Below the pieces are notes generated by a model. The model did no database searches. It was not told where the DNA came from and worked only from the letters and a program-made list of their open reading frames with translations. The position numbers and the translations under genes were made by a program. This document shows, one piece after another, positions 33,778 through 36,086 of a DNA stretch of 36,086 bases (its first letter is position 1; the number at the start of each line of letters is the position of its first letter). The stretch comes from Pseudomonadota bacterium (lineage in GTDB: Bacteria; Desulfobacterota; Binatia; Bin18). The stretch is from positions 1-36,086 of the forward strand of contig SYOC01000095.1 in the NCBI GenBank assembly GCA_005804965.1, read 5' to 3'.

Positions 33778-34680
33778 GTGAACGCCTCGGTCAAGCTGAT
33801 TGAACAGGTGGTTCCGTCAACAGTAGGAATCCATGCCCTCGTGCCGCCACATCATGCTTCGGCAATGGTACTCGGCACGGAGCGAATGGGGTCGGGTGTC
33901 GTGGTTGACCCGGCTGGATATATCCTCACCGTCAACTACATCGTCATCGGTGCCAGCAAAGTGCAAGTTGGCATGTTAGACAACAATCAATATGAAGCCG
34001 AAGTGGTGGCACAGGATTTTGTGAGCGGCATCGCTGTGCTCAAGGTCTCGCCGAACGGCTTCCCAGCAGTCCCGCTGCGTTCGAGTGTTGACCTTGAGCC
34101 GGGGACGGAAGTTTTCATGGTCGCCAGTAGCGACGATGCCGCTGGCCGACGCGTCGGCGGAGGGTTTCTCTCGTCGCTCGGTGCCTATGAAGCCTATTGG
34201 GAGTACCGTCTGGATCGTGCGTTGATGTGCTCAGCCATGAATCCCGGCCTCGGCGGTGGCCCGATGTTCGATATGCAGGGACGCATGATCGGTGTGGTGT
34301 CGCTGAATCTCGCTGAGGTGGCCAAGTTCTCGCTAGCGATTCCCGTCGAGCACTATCTTGAGCATCGAGACGAACTCGTGCGCTATGGCCGCCGCGTCAG
34401 TCGCCCGTCTCGTTCGTGGATTGGCATGTATTCCTATCCTCTGCGCGATCATATGGTGTTAGCCGGAGTCTTGCCGAAAGGCCCAGGCGACAAAGCTGGA
34501 TTGAAAGCCGGCGATGTATTGTTGGCTATTGACGGCCAAGAAGTCACCGACCGCAACTCGCTCTATACCTATCTCTGGAGCAAACCGGCAGGAGAGACCT
34601 TGTTGTTTCGCGTCTTTCGCAATAACGGCTTTCGGGAGATTGCTGTTCTTTCCGGCAATATCGAAGAATTTTTCGGCTAG
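33778..34680 (+). CDS. Catalytically dead HtrA/S1C pseudoprotease with PDZ domain
   Basis: GTG 33778 is preceded by GGGGGGAGC; an upstream TTG (33748) adds only ten residues. The 300-aa product has an HtrA-like trypsin fold then a PDZ domain (about 205-290, VLPKGPGDKAGLKAGDVLLAIDGQEV split). All three catalytic residues are lost: His is Y54 in TVNYIV (canonical TNNHVV), Asp is G84 in SGIAVLKV (canonical TDIAVLKI), and Ser is G159 in NPGLGGGP (canonical NPGNSGGP). There is no signal peptide or anchor, so it acts in the cytoplasm. Conservation of the fold and PDZ without catalysis suggests a binding or scaffold role. Confidence 0.82.
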   Translation: MNASVKLIEQVVPSTVGIHALVPPHHASAMVLGTERMGSGVVVDPAGYILTVNYIVIGASKVQVGMLDNNQYEAEVVAQDFVSGIAVLKVSPNGFPAVPLRSSVDLEPGTEVFMVASSDDAAGRRVGGGFLSSLGAYEAYWEYRLDRALMCSAMNPGLGGGPMFDMQGRMIGVVSLNLAEVAKFSLAIPVEHYLEHRDELVRYGRRVSRPSRSWIGMYSYPLRDHMVLAGVLPKGPGDKAGLKAGDVLLAIDGQEVTDRNSLYTYLWSKPAGETLLFRVFRNNGFREIAVLSGNIEEFFG

Positions 34681-34731
34681 CATGCGGCACGTCGATGTTG
34701 CCGCTCAATGCGCAATCAAGGAGGCATAAGA

Positions 34732-35391
34732 GTGAAGATCGCGATTCTAGGTGGCACGGGCGAACAAGGTCCGGGTTTAGCGTTACGTTGGGCCAAGGCT
34801 GGCGAAGAGGTCATTGTCGGTTCACGCCAGAAAGAGAAAGGCGAAAAGGTCGCTATCGAATTGAACCAAGAACTCGGGCAAGAACTGATCCGTGGAACCG
34901 ATAACGTTACGGCGGCCGCAGCGGCAGACATCATCGTGCTGACCGTTCCCTACTCTGCGCACATCGGTACACTCGAATCCGTCAAAGAGCAGTGCAAAGG
35001 CAAAATCTTTGTCGATGTCTCAGTGCCGCTCGACCCCGATAATGCCCGGCGTACGATTATGCCAGAGGTAGGCTCGGCCAGTGAAGAGGCGCAACAGGTG
35101 TTAGGCCCCGACGTGAAGGTCGTCTGCGCGTTACAGAACATCTCCGCGCATCTGTTGCGCGATATCAACGCGACCATCGACTGTGACGTGTTGGTGTGCG
35201 GCGATAAAGATGCCCGCCCCACCGTTATGCAGCTCATCAACAAAATTGGTGGTGGCATCAAAGCTGTCAGCGCTGGGCCGCTCGAAGCCGCACGGCAAAT
35301 CGAGCCCATTACCGCCCTGCTGATTCGTCTGAATATCCTTAATAAAGTCCACTCGGCGGGGATTCGGATTACCGGGTTGCCTGAGAAATAG
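34732..35391 (+). CDS. npdG: F420-dependent NADP oxidoreductase
   Basis: GTG 34732 follows AAGGAGG with 7-nt spacing and gives 219 aa. The Rossmann motif KIAILGGTGEQGPGLALRW, the NADP-binding SRQKEKGE and the VPLDPDNARR region match the NADPH:F420 reductase family, which exchanges hydride between NADPH and coenzyme F420. It implies the organism makes or uses F420, which is consistent with soil or groundwater relatives. A generic NADP-binding reductase of the same fold is the alternative. It lies 51 nt after the pseudo-HtrA gene and may be co-transcribed. Confidence 0.82.
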   Translation: MKIAILGGTGEQGPGLALRWAKAGEEVIVGSRQKEKGEKVAIELNQELGQELIRGTDNVTAAAAADIIVLTVPYSAHIGTLESVKEQCKGKIFVDVSVPLDPDNARRTIMPEVGSASEEAQQVLGPDVKVVCALQNISAHLLRDINATIDCDVLVCGDKDARPTVMQLINKIGGGIKAVSAGPLEAARQIEPITALLIRLNILNKVHSAGIRITGLPEK

Positions 35392-35402
35392 CTTTAGCTC
35401 AG

Positions 35403-35433
35403 GGAGAGCGAACGGCAAGGCGGTACGCTCTCC
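35403..35433. terminator. Bidirectional hairpin between convergent genes
   Basis: GGAGAGCG (35403-35410) pairs with CGCTCTCC (35426-35433), followed by TTCTCTCC on the plus strand. It lies between the stops of the F420 reductase gene and the carboxymuconolactone decarboxylase-like gene. Confidence 0.55.
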
Positions 35434-35449
35434 TTCTCTCCAGAATGGT

Positions 35450-35863
35450 TCAGCTTTCCTTGGCGGTAGAAGCCAGAAATTGCGGGTCCACCGGAATCTT
35501 CATGCCGGTGGAAAGCGCATTCGTCTGATGTGCCATCCCCACCACCGCTAACAATTCCTGGTATTGCGCTTGGGTCATCCCTTTGGCGAACGCTGCGGCA
35601 GTATGCGAATGGATGCAGTAGTCGCACGAGTTCGTAATCGAGACGGCGAGATACAGGAGTTCCTTGGTCAGAGCGTCGAGTGCGCCGGGGCGCATGACTT
35701 CTTGCAGCGTCGACCAGGTGCGTTGCAGAATATCAGGATGGTTCGCCAGCGCCTTCCAGAAGTTGTTGACATCTGGGATATTGCGGACATGTTTGATGTC
35801 ATCGAAAACAGCTTTAACCTCGGGTGATGCGACTTCATAATCAATGAGGGGAACAGTGGCCAT
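35450..35863 (-). CDS. Carboxymuconolactone decarboxylase/AhpD-like protein
   Basis: ATG 35863 has GGAGGT upstream and yields 137 aa. The AhpD signature C80-x2-C83-x3-H87 (NSCDYCIHSH) is intact, with the preceding helix ALTKELLYLAVSIT. Such small helical proteins act as thiol peroxidases/alkylhydroperoxidases or decarboxylases. An antioxidant role fits the redox genes elsewhere in the window but is not proven. Cys, not Sec, is encoded here. Confidence 0.83.
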   Translation of the reverse strand: MATVPLIDYEVASPEVKAVFDDIKHVRNIPDVNNFWKALANHPDILQRTWSTLQEVMRPGALDALTKELLYLAVSITNSCDYCIHSHTAAAFAKGMTQAQYQELLAVVGMAHQTNALSTGMKIPVDPQFLASTAKES

Positions 35864-35971
35864 GGGACCTCCAAGTTCAGGATTTGCTCCAATCATGCCA
35901 GACTGCTACCCGTTGCCTAGGGCAGGCTCTTTTCTCAGGCGCATTAAGGCATCATTCCTCCCCAAACGCAG

Positions 35972-36006
35972 CACGGCCCTGCTAGGAATACCCCAGCAGG
36001 GCCGTG
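35972..36006 (-). terminator. Strong 12-bp hairpin downstream of groEL
   Basis: CACGGCCCTGCT (35972-35983) is perfectly complementary to AGCAGGGCCGTG (35995-36006) around an 11-nt loop. It lies 59 nt beyond the groEL stop on the minus strand. The following TGCGTTTGG has only a short T-tract, so termination efficiency is uncertain. Confidence 0.6.
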
Positions 36007-36020
36007 TCGTGGACAAGCGA

Positions 36021-36053
36021 GTGAAGCGTTAGACTTTACGTCTCGCGCTTCAC
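36021..36053 (-). terminator. Second hairpin in groEL 3' region
   Basis: GTGAAGCG (36021-36028) pairs with CGCTTCAC (36046-36053), and inside it AGAC pairs with GTCT, making a long interrupted stem 12 nt after the groEL stop. It may protect the transcript end or assist termination with the next hairpin. Confidence 0.45.
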
Positions 36054-36064
36054 ATTTCGCATTC

Positions 36065-36086
36065 TTACATCATGCCGCCCATACCA
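36065..36086 (-). CDS. groL: Chaperonin GroEL, last codons only
   Basis: Read on the minus strand, the window edge encodes G-M-G-G-M-M followed by TAA at 36065-36067. The GMGGMM tail is the hallmark C-terminus of GroEL, the cytosolic folding chaperonin. Only six codons are present, and the rest of the gene lies beyond 36086. The identification rests on this tail and on the strong hairpins downstream. Confidence 0.75.

Noticed and set aside
35450-35863. Selenocysteine in the AhpD-like protein
   Set aside because: Both active-site positions (CDYC) are TGC/TGT-type Cys codons in an uninterrupted frame.
1-36086. tRNA, rRNA, prophage or transposase genes
   Set aside because: I saw no cloverleaf ending in a usual CCA-like acceptor, no rRNA sequence, and no integrase, transposase or phage structural gene on either strand. 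A tRNAscan or rRNA search would confirm this.

Overview
The window looks like the chromosome of an uncultured Gram-negative bacterium, probably from the former Deltaproteobacteria (Desulfobacterota/Binatota-like). This placement is inferred from gene content: an OmpA-family outer-membrane protein, several exported Cys-rich repeat proteins, Calx-beta proteins, a winged-helix/AAA/TPR regulator and an F420-dependent NADP reductase. No rRNA or tRNA gene is present to test it. Genes are dense and mostly intact, with no prophage, integrase, transposase or CRISPR array.

The most striking region is 28-4112 on the minus strand. It holds tadA, an exported metallo-beta-lactamase-fold protein, an exported peroxiredoxin-like protein, a glutathione S-transferase and an Rrf2-family regulator. 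The peroxiredoxin and the GST each carry an in-frame TGA exactly where the family has its catalytic Cys (GHW-TGA-PFC and YLP-TGA-PFA). In both, a hairpin follows whose 3-nt loop begins with G, 20-22 nt past the TGA, as in a bacterial SECIS element. I read them as two neighbouring selenoproteins that an ordinary annotation would split or N-terminally truncate.

4165-6958 (plus) is a sulfur assimilation operon: a siroheme sulfite (or nitrite) reductase and a 4Fe-4S APS reductase. It has a strong sigma70-like promoter and a long inverted repeat overlapping the start of the mRNA, and it diverges from the Rrf2 gene. cysK lies at 16578, preceded by a 30-codon membrane peptide and followed by a small-protein/nucleotidyltransferase pair.

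7124-15831 is mainly cell-envelope and regulatory: a beta-helix protein, an OmpA-domain protein, a secreted protein with an apparent one-base frameshift, an unknown cytosolic protein, a two-Calx-beta protein with near-identical DNA repeats, a 916-aa winged-helix/AAA/TPR regulator that looks short at its C-terminus, and a coiled-coil membrane protein, again with an apparent one-base frameshift.

33626 down to 18156 (minus) is a six-gene run with very short gaps: alpha/beta hydrolase, NHLRC2-like thioredoxin/NHL protein, MBL-fold hydrolase, histidine kinase, LuxR-type response regulator and a 3042-aa exported mosaic protein. The mosaic has a degenerate transglutaminase-like domain, discoidin-like domains, a CxxCH site, cyclase-like repeats, NEW3-like domains and a Cys-rich tail shared with the Calx-beta protein. 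The two-component system is a natural candidate regulator of the giant gene.

33778-36086 holds an HtrA-PDZ homologue that has lost all three catalytic residues, an F420-dependent NADP reductase, an AhpD-like carboxymuconolactone decarboxylase family protein and, at the very edge, the last codons of groEL (GMGGMM-stop, minus strand) with hairpins downstream.
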